The notes under the pieces: generated by a model
Told to the model about the DNA's origin: nothing
Databases searched by the model: none
The model's input: the letters and a program-made list of their open reading frames with translations, nothing else
Position numbers and translations under genes: made by a program
NCBI GenBank assembly: GCA_020351995.1
Contig: CP070674.1
Coordinates: 1,949,077-2,013,076, forward strand
Reading direction: 5' to 3'
Source: Candidatus Zixiibacteriota bacterium
GTDB taxonomy: Bacteria > Zixibacteria > MSB-5A5 > GN15 > FEB-12
Length of the DNA: 64,000 nucleotides
Shown here: one piece after another, positions 1 to 10,237 of the stretch
Numbering within the stretch: the stretch's first letter is position 1
Layout of the letters: every line of letters starts with the position of its first letter

Positions 1-1579
1 CGAAAACCTCCACCACACCATCGGTATAGAGAACGACAACATCCCCCACGCCGAGGTACAGCGGCCGTTCCTCATAGGCCGCATCCGGGCTCACGCCCAT
101 AAGGGGTCCGCCCTCTTTCAATTGCTCGATTTCGCCATCGGCGCGTAAAAGGATGGGCAGATTATGGCCGGCGTTCGCAAAGGTTAGCACGTGATTCTTG
201 GCGTCGAGCACACCGTAAACAGCGGTGACAAAATTGCCCGCTTTGACCGACTCACACAGCAGGGCGTTGACCTTCTGACAGATTGTTCTGATGGAGTAGT
301 TGTTACGAATTTCCTCTATCAGGGAGGCCCTAAAGGATGCCATCAACAGCGAGGCGGGAATGCCCTTACCGGAGACATCCGCAATGGCGATGCCGATCTG
401 GTGTTTCACGATATTTATGAAGTCGTAGTAGTCGCCGCCGACTTCTCCGGAAGATATGTTTTCACCGGTAATGTCATAGCCTTCGATGTCCGGGTCTTGC
501 TTCGGCAAAAATGTTTGCTGGATTTCGCGGGCAATCCTGAGTTGTTCCTGCAGTTTCTGCCCCGATATCAGTTCATCATGCATGCGGGCTCGCTCTATGG
601 AAATACCAGCCTGCGCTGCGAAGGCCGTCATGAGCGACAGGTCATCATCGTCGTACGCGTTCAGTTCATCTGACTCGATATTGAAGACACCGATTACCCG
701 ACTATCCAATTTGATGGGAACCACCATCTCACTCTTGGTGCCGCAATGCAGGTCGATATAGTGCTTGTCTTTGCTCACATCTGACACGATGACCGGCTCG
801 CCCGTTTTTGCCACGTGACCAACCAGCCCCTGTCCGTATTGCAGGTGGATATCTTCCTCGGTACATTCTTCGTAACCAACAGTATAGATGGAGTCAACCT
901 CGTGGCTCTCACAATCGACGATGAAGATACCCCCGGAAGAGTAATCAAGGGCCTGCTTCAGGGAATCCATGATTTCCTTGAGGACCTCGTTCAAGCTCAG
1001 GGAACTGGATAGCTTCTTCCCTATTTCATACAGGAGATTCTTCTTCAGTGCCTCGCGTTTAGCCTGACGATAGAGATTGGCGTTATCGATGGCGATAGCG
1101 ATCTGGTTGGCCAGACCGATGACGACATCAAGATCCGATTCCTCGAAATCACCATCGATCTTGTTCATAGCCTCGATTACACCGATCATCTGTCCACGGC
1201 CGATCAGCGGCACAGACAACAGCGATCTCAGTTTCAGCTGCGTGCTTTCCCAGAAACGGTCATCGACCCGGGGGTCGCTGGCGGCATCGTTGATGATCAC
1301 GGCTTCCCGGTATTGCGCCACCCAGCCGACGACACCCTGACCGAGCTCCCAGTGGAAGATGTTCATCTTGCAGTCGGTGGAGCAGTTCATGAACCGAATC
1401 TTCATATCCGAGCGATTGTGATCAACACGGAACAGGAGGGCCGCCTCGGAGTTGACGGCCGTAGAGATCAGTCTCAGCACCATCTCAACCAGCTCTTCGT
1501 ATTCGAGGGTCGAGTTGAACATCCGGGCCGCTTCCAAAAGGAGTTTCTCGATTTTGGTATGTTGATTCTGGGCTTTCAT
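1..1579 (-). CDS. GAF-GAF-PP2C/SpoIIE serine phosphatase, 3' end cut by window edge
   Basis: Reading leftward from the ATG at 1579 gives 526 open codons that continue past position 1. Two GAF sensor domains (about residues 25-165 and 185-330, each with a G-Q-G-[LV]-V-G turn) precede a short linker with the LRIAREIQQTFLP signature and a SpoIIE-type PP2C domain from about residue 365. Metal-binding motifs are visible: GEVGGDYYD, DVSGKGIPASLLMA, NAGHN and YTDGV. This family dephosphorylates phosphoserine proteins, usually anti-anti-sigma factors in partner-switching circuits. No signal peptide or membrane segment is seen, so it should be cytosolic, sensing a ligand or redox state through the GAF domains. 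There is no Shine-Dalgarno before the ATG, and a TTGACA box begins 36 nt upstream. The family is certain, the target unknown. Confidence 0.93.
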   Translation of the reverse strand, partial: MKAQNQHTKIEKLLLEAARMFNSTLEYEELVEMVLRLISTAVNSEAALLFRVDHNRSDMKIRFMNCSTDCKMNIFHWELGQGVVGWVAQYREAVIINDAASDPRVDDRFWESTQLKLRSLLSVPLIGRGQMIGVIEAMNKIDGDFEESDLDVVIGLANQIAIAIDNANLYRQAKREALKKNLLYEIGKKLSSSLSLNEVLKEIMDSLKQALDYSSGGIFIVDCESHEVDSIYTVGYEECTEEDIHLQYGQGLVGHVAKTGEPVIVSDVSKDKHYIDLHCGTKSEMVVPIKLDSRVIGVFNIESDELNAYDDDDLSLMTAFAAQAGISIERARMHDELISGQKLQEQLRIAREIQQTFLPKQDPDIEGYDITGENISSGEVGGDYYDFINIVKHQIGIAIADVSGKGIPASLLMASFRASLIEEIRNNYSIRTICQKVNALLCESVKAGNFVTAVYGVLDAKNHVLTFANAGHNLPILLRADGEIEQLKEGGPLMGVSPDAAYEERPLYLGVGDVVVLYTDGVVEVF

Positions 1580-1587
1580 TTGCGTGA

Positions 1588-1615
1588 AAGGTACTGTTTT
1601 ATGGCTTTTTGTCAA
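1588..1615 (-). promoter_or_regulatory. Possible leaderless-type promoter of the SpoIIE-like gene
   Basis: On the minus strand TTGACA (1615-1610) is followed after 16 nt by TACCTT (1593-1588), a weak -10. The ATG at 1579 lies where transcription would start, and there is no Shine-Dalgarno. The perfect -35 box supports the call and the poor -10 weakens it. Confidence 0.35.
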
Positions 1616-1753
1616 TCGGTTTTGGCGGATCAGGTAAAGAGGCCGGAGCGGGCCGTCCGAGCTTCTGATAGAGTGCTCAAAATCACTGCTCTGCCTGTTG
1701 AAGTCACCGTGCTATTCTGGAGACAATACAGGCGGTTTTAACGGGGGATAGGG

Positions 1754-2518
1754 TTAATCATCCTTGACGGCTATCACTATCGATGCGATGGAAGTATAGC
1801 TGACAAGTCCGCCACGTATGAAGCCTGTGCCGACAAAATCATCAATCACCCCTAAACCGGTCAGGCCACTGGCGGCTCTGACGCGGAACTGCCAATACCC
1901 CTCAAATTGAGTATTCCAGCCTGAAATCGATATCGCGGTGTTGGACAGAGTATCGATTACGGCCAGGACGCGATTGCCAGATGAGTCGTAGTGATATTCC
2001 GCGGTGAGGCCATAGCAGTCGGCACCATCGACAGGGTTCCATGCCAATACAATGCCGGTTCCGGTACCGATAGTGTCCCAGGGGGTCTCGTTGGACCAAT
2101 CCAGAAAATTGATCAACCTTTCGTCATAGTCAAACAACATCACCATGCTTGTGTCCGTACCGTATGGCGTGAAGGCGAGAATTTCGATCTCCTGACCGGC
2201 TGTGAGCGCAGTATCAATTATATTTGTGTTGCAGTACGCTTCGGGGAAGGTTTCGGAATTGATAATCGTCAGAGGCAGTTTCGTACCGGCAAGTGTCATA
2301 GAGTCCAATTCGGGAGGTAGTGTATCTTCAACGTTGGAAACAGAACATTCTACCCACAGTGAGGAATCATATCTGAATATAAATCCGCCGGACACCTCTA
2401 TTTTATACGACGGGCCCGGGTCATCTGGGCCTGTTGGTGTATCGTTATCCTTACCGCATCCAGCGGCGACCAACATCGCTATGACCATAATAAGAGACAG
2501 ATGTCGCAGAACCTTCAT
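1754..2518 (-). CDS. Secreted lipoprotein with Ig/FN3-like C-terminal region
   Basis: 254 residues. A lipoprotein signal peptide (lipobox VAAGC, Cys21) is followed by a Gly/Pro/Asp-rich linker and beta-rich sequence. The second half has a W-x-P-V-x-G-A-x-x-Y pattern and a Y-x-D-S-S-G-N-R stretch typical of a fibronectin type III-like fold. The start is fixed by a strong GGGAGGAGGG Shine-Dalgarno just before ATG. It resembles the lipoproteins at 4351-5223, 5365-6204 and 6201-6977 in layout (lipobox, short Cys/Asp-rich linker, beta domain, FN3-like module), so the four look like a local paralogue family interrupted by an SLC13 transporter. No enzymatic motif is seen. Probably periplasmic or surface-exposed; function unknown. 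Confidence 0.85.
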   Translation of the reverse strand: MKVLRHLSLIMVIAMLVAAGCGKDNDTPTGPDDPGPSYKIEVSGGFIFRYDSSLWVECSVSNVEDTLPPELDSMTLAGTKLPLTIINSETFPEAYCNTNIIDTALTAGQEIEILAFTPYGTDTSMVMLFDYDERLINFLDWSNETPWDTIGTGTGIVLAWNPVDGADCYGLTAEYHYDSSGNRVLAVIDTLSNTAISISGWNTQFEGYWQFRVRAASGLTGLGVIDDFVGTGFIRGGLVSYTSIASIVIAVKDD

Positions 2519-2571
2519 CGAGCCCTCCTCCCATCAAAAATCGCGGGGTCTATATCAGTGAGCTATAATCA

Positions 2572-2600
2572 ATTCTACACCAACCGGTGCCCTAAAACAA
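2572..2600 (-). promoter_or_regulatory. Candidate sigma-70-like promoter for the 1754-2518 lipoprotein
   Basis: On the minus strand TTGTTT (2600-2595), a 17-nt spacer and TAGAAT (2577-2572). The -10 matches 5 of 6 consensus bases, the -35 only 3 of 6. A leader of about 50 nt ending in the strong Shine-Dalgarno would result. Confidence 0.4.
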
Positions 2601-2751
2601 GAGGTTTTTCGTCGGTACAAGACACGAGACACGAGTATATTCCGGTCTGGCTGCAGTTATCTCAAGCCAAAGGTAGCAAGTCCGGCCTTGCTCTGCAGTT
2701 GCAGAAAGTAGTGGCATCTAATCCGTCATCACCATATCATAGTGAAGTAAA

Positions 2752-4290
2752 ATGCACGACAGCACCAATAATAGAAGCAACACTAATCTAAAACAGAGAA
2801 TAGGTCTATTTGCCGGTCCTGCGGTCGCCTTGATCCTGCTGATATTCTTTGACCTCAAGTCCGGCGAGCCGGGTGTTACCCGCACCGCGGCCGTTGCAGC
2901 CCTGATGGCTATCTGGTGGATTACCGAGGCCATCCCTATTCCGGCGACGGCTTTGATTCCGGTCGCACTTTTCCCTCTTTTTGGGATCATGAAAGGCCGT
3001 GACGTAGCCACCACCTACTTCAATCATATAATCTTCCTGTTTATCGGCGGTTTTATCATGGCTCTGGCCATGCAGAAGTGGCAACTGCATCGACGGATCG
3101 CCCTGCGCATCATCTTGCTCATCGGTGCCAGCCCAAAACGGCTACTTCTGGGATTCATGGTGGCCACGGCGTTTCTTTCCATGTGGATATCCAATACCGC
3201 CACGACAATGATGATGGTCCCGATTGCGATGGCGATTATTATCAAGCTGAAAGACAGTTTCCCGGGTCGCCCGATGGCGCGTTTCGCGATCGGGTTACTG
3301 ATCGGTATTGCCTATTCCGCCTCCATCGGAGGAACGGCGACACTTATAGGAACGCCGCCAAACCTGTCGTTCACGCGCATATTCAATATCTATTTCCCCG
3401 GTGCGCCAGAGGTGACGTTTGCACAGTGGTTTCAATTCGGGCTTCCGTTCGCGGCCATATTCCTTCTGGTATCGTGGCTCATTCTCATTGCCCTGTTCGT
3501 ACCAAGAAAACGAACTGTAAAAGCGGAGACAGAGATATTCCGCAAGGAGTATGAACAGCTGGGTAGTATGTCTTATGAGGAGAAGTTCATCCTTACCTTA
3601 TTCACAATCATGGCGCTGCTGTGGCTGACGCGGGGAGATATCGTTCTGGGAGGGTTTACCATTCCCGGGTGGTCGACACTTATGCCCGTACCGGCTTTTG
3701 TCGACGACGGTACCATCGCGATAGTTGTTGCCATGATATTGTTTGTGATTCCATCTCGGACAAATAGAGGACAGCGACTGATGGACTGGAATACGGCGGT
3801 CAAGCTACAATGGGGAATAGTGATTCTTTTCGGGGGTGGTTTCGCCCTGGCCAGCGGCTTCAAAGAATCCGGCCTATCGATCTGGATTGCCGAACAACTG
3901 ACTGGCCTTGGGGGGATTCAACCGGTATTCCTAACCGGCTCAATATGCACTATGCTGACCTTCCTCACCGAGCTGACGTCCAATACCGCTACCACGGAGA
4001 TGATCCTGCCGCTATTGGGATCATTAGCCACTGCCATTGAAGCCAATCCCTTGCTGCTGATGATACCGGCGACCCTGTCTGCCTCATGCGCTTTCATGCT
4101 GCCTGTGGCCACGCCGCCCAACGCGATTGTGTTCGGCACCGGCGAGGTCACTATGGCTGACATGATGAAAGCGGGTATCATAATGAACATTGTCGGTGTT
4201 ATCCTGATAACGTCGCTGATGTACCTGATCGGTGTACTGGTATTCGGTATTGATCTGGGTGTCATGCCCGACTGGGCGGCTAGCCACTGA
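2752..4290 (+). CDS. SLC13/DASS-family sodium-coupled anion transporter
   Basis: 512 residues, almost entirely hydrophobic helices. Two inverted-repeat SNT signatures are clear: SNTATTMMMVPIA in the first half and TSNTATTEMILPLL in the second. Near the end is the family signature around LPVATPPNAIVFGTG. The family uses a sodium gradient to import di- and tricarboxylates or sulfate across the inner membrane. The substrate cannot be told from sequence alone, but the SNT/SNT pair and the P-x-x-T-P-P-N-A pattern are typical of dicarboxylate carriers. It stands alone among minus-strand lipoprotein genes. No convincing Shine-Dalgarno precedes the ATG, and no other start suits the N-terminal segment better. 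Confidence 0.93.
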   Translation: MHDSTNNRSNTNLKQRIGLFAGPAVALILLIFFDLKSGEPGVTRTAAVAALMAIWWITEAIPIPATALIPVALFPLFGIMKGRDVATTYFNHIIFLFIGGFIMALAMQKWQLHRRIALRIILLIGASPKRLLLGFMVATAFLSMWISNTATTMMMVPIAMAIIIKLKDSFPGRPMARFAIGLLIGIAYSASIGGTATLIGTPPNLSFTRIFNIYFPGAPEVTFAQWFQFGLPFAAIFLLVSWLILIALFVPRKRTVKAETEIFRKEYEQLGSMSYEEKFILTLFTIMALLWLTRGDIVLGGFTIPGWSTLMPVPAFVDDGTIAIVVAMILFVIPSRTNRGQRLMDWNTAVKLQWGIVILFGGGFALASGFKESGLSIWIAEQLTGLGGIQPVFLTGSICTMLTFLTELTSNTATTEMILPLLGSLATAIEANPLLLMIPATLSASCAFMLPVATPPNAIVFGTGEVTMADMMKAGIIMNIVGVILITSLMYLIGVLVFGIDLGVMPDWAASH

Positions 4291-4295
4291 AGAAA

Positions 4296-4320
4296 AGCCA
4301 TTGCCTCTCCGGCAATGGCT
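4296..4320 (-). terminator. Intrinsic terminator (minus strand; may serve both convergent genes)
   Basis: A perfect 10-bp stem (4296-4305 with 4311-4320, 5-nt loop) lies between the convergent SLC13 and lipoprotein genes. On the minus strand the stem is followed by TTTTCTTC, on the plus strand by no T-run, so it mainly ends the 5223-4351 transcript. Confidence 0.75.
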
Positions 4321-4350
4321 AATACACAAATTCCTCCAGAAATTATCCTG

Positions 4351-5223
4351 TCACCTGTAAGTGTTGCGCAGGCCCTTGAGAATCGACGCGGGTGTGCGTG
4401 GGGTACCGGATTGGTCATTGATAGCCACCGGCATGCGCTGAGCAGGGCCAACAAAAGCAACCCGGGAGTACGCCGTTTGGCTCACGCTGTACAGTTTGCC
4501 CGCCACATAGTCGCCTTCCCAGTTGCCAAGCCCGGATTCGGGGTCCGGACCGGTGGTGGGGAGAACCCAGATATCGCACTGCAGCACGGTCATATTGTCC
4601 ATTGTAGACGGTACCGTAAACGCTGTGTCGAAAGTATAAGTGTAATAACTTCTTTCGAACGGCACGAAGCCGGTATCCAATTGACACAGGAGTTCTATGC
4701 CGTACCATTCGGCATTCGTTACCCGTGACCAGGAGAACTCCATTTCGCTACCGGGAGGAACGATCGTATCGGACCCGCTCGGGACAACTATATCGGTGAC
4801 GTCATCGTCATAGCTCAGAATTACGACCGTGGCGGAACCAGACATGTTGTTACCCCAGATGGTCACAGTGGCCAGATCCCCGCTCTCATACATGAACGGT
4901 TCGGTTTCATCCTCAGACCAATCCAGATATATATAGGGGTCGCTTTCATGCCACCACCAGGTGTGCCACGATTCTGTGGTTACCGAGTCGCCCACGCCAA
5001 AAGAATCGATCCGGGGAATCGCGCCGCCATTACCGAAACAGTCAATTCCCACCCAGGTGTACGGCCAGAGGGCAATATAACCATCGGCCCACACCATGCG
5101 TTCCTCCGGTAGGTACACCGTATCAACCTCGGCGGGGCAACTGGGGCAGTCGTCATCGCCGCATCCGGCGGCGATTAGCAGGGCCACAATCATGAAACCA
5201 AATAGAAACACTAGCCTTCGCAT
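4351..5223 (-). CDS. Secreted lipoprotein, paralogue family member
   Basis: 290 residues. N-terminal hydrophobic helix with lipobox IAAGC (Cys21), then an acidic Cys-rich linker containing D-C-P-S-C-P, the same hallmark seen at 6201-6977 (D-C-P-S-C-P) and 5365-6204 (F-C-P-V-C). Remaining sequence is beta-rich and aromatic, with a W-S-R-V-T-N-A-x-x-Y core that recalls the FN3-like module of the neighbouring paralogues. A GGGAGGA Shine-Dalgarno supports the ATG at 5223. It is separated from the upstream pair by a good terminator, so it is probably transcribed alone. It has no catalytic motif; the two-cysteine motif after the lipid anchor could bind metal or form a disulfide. Function unknown. 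Confidence 0.85.
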   Translation of the reverse strand: MRRLVFLFGFMIVALLIAAGCGDDDCPSCPAEVDTVYLPEERMVWADGYIALWPYTWVGIDCFGNGGAIPRIDSFGVGDSVTTESWHTWWWHESDPYIYLDWSEDETEPFMYESGDLATVTIWGNNMSGSATVVILSYDDDVTDIVVPSGSDTIVPPGSEMEFSWSRVTNAEWYGIELLCQLDTGFVPFERSYYTYTFDTAFTVPSTMDNMTVLQCDIWVLPTTGPDPESGLGNWEGDYVAGKLYSVSQTAYSRVAFVGPAQRMPVAINDQSGTPRTPASILKGLRNTYR

Positions 5224-5311
5224 TTATTCTGTCCTCCCTGATCAGTTAATGGATACTGTTGTTTTAGCCTATGAATATTTTGCCACACGCCCGGCCTCAA
5301 GTTTTAAATTT

Positions 5312-5341
5312 AAAAAAAGCCGGAACGGTCAGTCCCGGCTT
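5312..5341 (-). terminator. Intrinsic terminator of the 6977-5365 lipoprotein pair
   Basis: On the minus strand AAGCCGG pairs with CCGGCTT (5341-5335 with 5323-5317), followed directly by a run of T and an A/T-rich stretch. It sits 24 nt after the stop of the 5365-6204 gene. Confidence 0.85.
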
Positions 5342-5364
5342 GGTTTTTCAAGGGAGCTTTTGCC

Positions 5365-6204
5365 TCACAACCCTGACAATTCTCTGGCTAGTTGGTGAAA
5401 ATCAAATTCCGGCTCGTCTGATGGAGATATTAATCGGGCGGTGCCCACCGGACCCGGATCGCCAGTGCCAACATAGATGTATTGAGTGCTCCATCCACCC
5501 CGGCACAAAACCGACCCTGTGACAATCTTGCTGTACTTGAAACTGCCTCCATAGAAGGTCGGCTCCGGCACACTGACAGGCGAAATCACAACATACCATA
5601 CCCCGTCGTATCTGTTTTCCTTGGCCTCGATGGCGAACACGGTGTCGGCCTGGAAGCCGGTGATGAGTTCCGACCGGTTGCCGGACGAGTCAAAGTAATG
5701 ATAAATTATATAAGCGTAAGCCTCGGCTCCCTCAACCTTACTCCAGACAATATCAAAACTCGTATTTAGATCAAGGGTATCATAATACGGGAAGGTTACC
5801 AGATCATGTTCAAAATTCAGCAAGTCAACCTCACAGACACCGCAATCGACCGGGTTGTAGATTTTCAGAGTAGCTATATCGCCCGACGAAAGAGTCGTGT
5901 CGTACTGGCCAACACCTACCCGCAGGTATACAATGGACCCGAACATACTGTAGGCCTCGAACCAGGCGTAATGATTGTTAAGTTTGATAGAATCCACCGC
6001 CGGCAAAGTATCTCCAGCTGTTACCGTGACGAGCATATCCAGCATAATGGCGTCATCGTACAACAGAATTTCCCCGGTGGCAACCATCCGGTCAACATCC
6101 GCCGGCGTCCGGCATACAGGGCAGAACTCATCGCGACATCCAAGCGAAATGAGCAATGCGAGGATAACACCAGCCAGTGTGATTATTAGTATGAATGTCC
6201 TCAT
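5365..6204 (-). CDS. Secreted lipoprotein, paralogue family member
   Basis: 279 residues. Signal peptide ending in lipobox ISLGC, then a short linker with F-C-P-V-C. The beta-rich body carries W-S-K-V-E-G-A-E-A-Y and a Y-F-D-S-S-G-N-R stretch almost matching that of the 1754-2518 lipoprotein (Y-x-D-S-S-G-N-R), so these two are the closest pair in the family. The ATG at 6204 overlaps the TGA of the upstream gene (ATGA) and has GGAGGG seven nucleotides before it, so the two are translationally coupled. No enzyme motif is visible. Likely a periplasmic or surface lipoprotein working with, or replacing, its neighbour; function unknown. Confidence 0.86.
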   Translation of the reverse strand: MRTFILIITLAGVILALLISLGCRDEFCPVCRTPADVDRMVATGEILLYDDAIMLDMLVTVTAGDTLPAVDSIKLNNHYAWFEAYSMFGSIVYLRVGVGQYDTTLSSGDIATLKIYNPVDCGVCEVDLLNFEHDLVTFPYYDTLDLNTSFDIVWSKVEGAEAYAYIIYHYFDSSGNRSELITGFQADTVFAIEAKENRYDGVWYVVISPVSVPEPTFYGGSFKYSKIVTGSVLCRGGWSTQYIYVGTGDPGPVGTARLISPSDEPEFDFHQLARELSGL

Positions 6205-6977
6205 CGGTTACCCTCCGTACTGACAGTGGTGGGGAAGCCGTCATCCACATAGATTATTAGCTCACTCAAATTGGTGCGAGTAAAAAGCCGCCATACCACC
6301 GCACCGCTACCGGAATAGTCAGAGGTGTTACCTTCCATATCGGTGCCGCCGTAGCCCACAACGTAAAATTGCCAATGACCCTCAGCGTCGTTTTCCTCCG
6401 CCGCCACGGTAGTGACCGTATCTATTTGCTCATCCATGAAATTCAACGAGGAAGCTGATATACCGATGGCGAATTGAAACCTTTGAACCCAGTAGTAGCT
6501 GACACCTACGTCGGAATGCCATGCAACTTCAAATCCGGTGTTGACATCCACCGTATCCCAGGGTGGTTCCTGCGCCCAGTCATAAAATTCGATCTCGCTG
6601 AGAAGACAGAGGCGACACGAATCGACCCCAAATGGCGTATAAATGACAATATCGGCGGTGTCGCCCAACTTCAGGGTGGTATCCGTTATCCCTCCGTTGA
6701 AATAGATCAGCGTCATATCATAACCTCGGCGCAACTCGACCCTGTGGCCGGCGACTGTCATAGAATCCACCTCCGGAGTGGCTTCGCCAGTCGTGGTTAT
6801 GATAACGAAATTTAGACGAAAACCGTTGCCCTCGCTAAATTGCATGTAGCCGTCGATGAGAATCTTCTCACCCGGGTCATACGGGCAGGATGGGCAGTCT
6901 TCATCGGTGCATCCGAACAGTAATGTCAGAGCGATGAGGACTATGGTGAGGCTTAATGATAATATTGGGATACGCAT
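6201..6977 (-). CDS. Secreted lipoprotein, first gene of a coupled pair
   Basis: 258 residues. Hydrophobic N-terminus with lipobox LLFGC, then D-E-D-C-P-S-C-P, the same cysteine motif as at 4351-5223. The body is beta-rich with a repeated pattern shared with the paralogues: a P-E-V-D-S-M-T-V-x-G strand, a D-T-x-L-K-x-G-D-x-A strand and a late W-x-F-Y-V-V-G segment. The start has AGGGGGAGAG directly upstream and a near-consensus promoter 40-70 nt before it. It ends by ATGA overlap with the next lipoprotein. No catalytic residues recognised. The clustering of four such genes suggests variants of one surface or periplasmic module. Confidence 0.86.
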   Translation of the reverse strand: MRIPILSLSLTIVLIALTLLFGCTDEDCPSCPYDPGEKILIDGYMQFSEGNGFRLNFVIITTTGEATPEVDSMTVAGHRVELRRGYDMTLIYFNGGITDTTLKLGDTADIVIYTPFGVDSCRLCLLSEIEFYDWAQEPPWDTVDVNTGFEVAWHSDVGVSYYWVQRFQFAIGISASSLNFMDEQIDTVTTVAAEENDAEGHWQFYVVGYGGTDMEGNTSDYSGSGAVVWRLFTRTNLSELIIYVDDGFPTTVSTEGNR

Positions 6978-7015
6978 CTCTCCCCCTGCGATGCTTAGAG
7001 TTTACTCTTATTCAT

Positions 7016-7044
7016 AATATAAATCAGTACGAGGGAACTGGCAA
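7016..7044 (-). promoter_or_regulatory. Sigma-70-like promoter of the lipoprotein pair
   Basis: Minus strand: TTGCCA (7044-7039), 17-nt spacer, TATATT (7021-7016). Both boxes match 5 of 6 consensus bases with ideal spacing. Transcription would start about 30 nt before the ATG at 6977. Confidence 0.72.
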
Positions 7045-7092
7045 CACTTTTTAGGGCTATGCGACAGGGGAGTCCGTATGAATCACGACATG

Positions 7093-8076
7093 TTACTGAC
7101 CAAGTTGCTGCAGGCGTTCGTTGATGTTCTCCCAGACCTCGGGCCAAGTTTCGTCAAAACCGGCTTTCTTGTACTCGTCGCGCGCGCGTTTGAAAAAATT
7201 GATGCCTTCCGTTTTTCTCCCCTTTACAATGGCGATCTCACCGAGGTCCTCGCAGGTCTGGCCGATCGCGGAATGGTTATCGAGTCTTTCTGCCCAGGCC
7301 AGAACCGGGCGTAGCCACTTGCCGGCGTTAACAAGATCGCCCATAGAACGGTACGTCATACCAACGTGATAGTCGGCGAACAACTTCCCCTGTTCATCGG
7401 AATAGCGCCAGTGGTAATCACGAGCCTTGAGATAACATTCCAAGGCCGAGTCCAGCTGTTTGAGGTCATAGTATGTAGCGGCCAAATTGTTCCAGAGCGG
7501 GCCCAGCCAGCGCTCTTCCTCGGCTGCCTCGGCCGCCTCAATGCCTCGCCGGCTCCATTCAATCTGCTCCTCGGTTGACTCCGACACAATGGCCAGCATA
7601 TTGGCGGCGTCGATAGCTCTACCCCAGAGGGCGTTGGTATGACAGTAGGTGTATAAGTCGTCAAAGGTCTTTCTCGCTGAGTTCAGGTCACCGTCTTTCC
7701 ACTCATACCTTCCCTTCACACCTAAATACCGTGACCAACCCATGGGGTCACTTTCGGAAGCCCGGGCTCCGGCTTCCTCCAAATATCCCCAACCTTCGTC
7801 CTTTTTATTTAGCAACAAACTCATTCGCGCCATTTGTGAGAGAGCCTCCACTTCCACCGAGCGGTTGAACTCGCTTTTGGCCCGCTGCACGGCCTGCCGG
7901 TACTTCTCCGTGGCAGCCTGGTAGTCTTTGGTCTGAAAAATACTGTCCGCTTCCTGCAGCAGTGAGTCGGCGCTTATGGATTCTGATGACACGTCTTCTC
8001 CTCTCGGTCTAACCTCTACCGCGTAGGATAGAGTAGTAATCGACAAACACAATAAAAAGCCGATCGATTTTCTCAC
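7093..8076 (-). CDS. Secreted TPR-repeat protein
   Basis: 327 residues starting at a GTG (8076), preceded by GGAG; the ATG at 8093 leads straight into a stop in its own frame, so GTG is the only good start. A signal peptide (about 1-19, cleavage after SYA) is followed by helical repeats to the end. TPR-like A/G/Y-x-x-A patterns occur at about residues 41-75 (A-D-S-I-F-Q-T-K-D-Y-Q-A-A), 150-240 and 285-320. The final repeat (E-G-I-N-F-F-K-R-A-R-D-E-Y) is well formed. TPRs bind peptides or proteins, so this should be a periplasmic scaffold. It is a single gene, divergent from gmd, with no obvious partner. Confidence 0.85.
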   Translation of the reverse strand: MRKSIGFLLCLSITTLSYAVEVRPRGEDVSSESISADSLLQEADSIFQTKDYQAATEKYRQAVQRAKSEFNRSVEVEALSQMARMSLLLNKKDEGWGYLEEAGARASESDPMGWSRYLGVKGRYEWKDGDLNSARKTFDDLYTYCHTNALWGRAIDAANMLAIVSESTEEQIEWSRRGIEAAEAAEEERWLGPLWNNLAATYYDLKQLDSALECYLKARDYHWRYSDEQGKLFADYHVGMTYRSMGDLVNAGKWLRPVLAWAERLDNHSAIGQTCEDLGEIAIVKGRKTEGINFFKRARDEYKKAGFDETWPEVWENINERLQQLGQ

Positions 8077-8167
8077 AAGTAGTCGTTCTCCATACGAGAT
8101 AATATCCCTCGGATTTGCGCAGTTACCTATTTTTATACGGCAGAAAATTTACCTATAATTAATACAT

Positions 8168-8196
8168 TTGACCTGTATAAGCATAGAACTTATATT
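8168..8196 (+). promoter_or_regulatory. Sigma-70-like promoter of the gmd-rmd-dehydrogenase unit
   Basis: TTGACC (8168-8173), 17-nt spacer, TATATT (8191-8196): 5 of 6 matches in each box. The leader of about 75 nt contains a small hairpin (CCTTAG 8213-8218 with CTAAGG 8224-8229) and an AAAGGA Shine-Dalgarno. Confidence 0.75.
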
Positions 8197-8258
8197 CAGG
8201 GCCACCGACTGCCCTTAGAAAGACTAAGGTAATTAACAAGATATAAGATATTTGTTAG

Positions 8259-10198
<1,940 letters not shown>

Positions 10199-10237
10199 AG
10201 TTGAGTTTTACAGATACGCTCAACAGGAGTTTTTGAA

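Noticed and set aside
191-1741. Several overlapping plus-strand frames
   Set aside because: They lie opposite a clear GAF-GAF-SpoIIE gene on the minus strand, which has full motif agreement; none has a recognisable domain or ribosome site.
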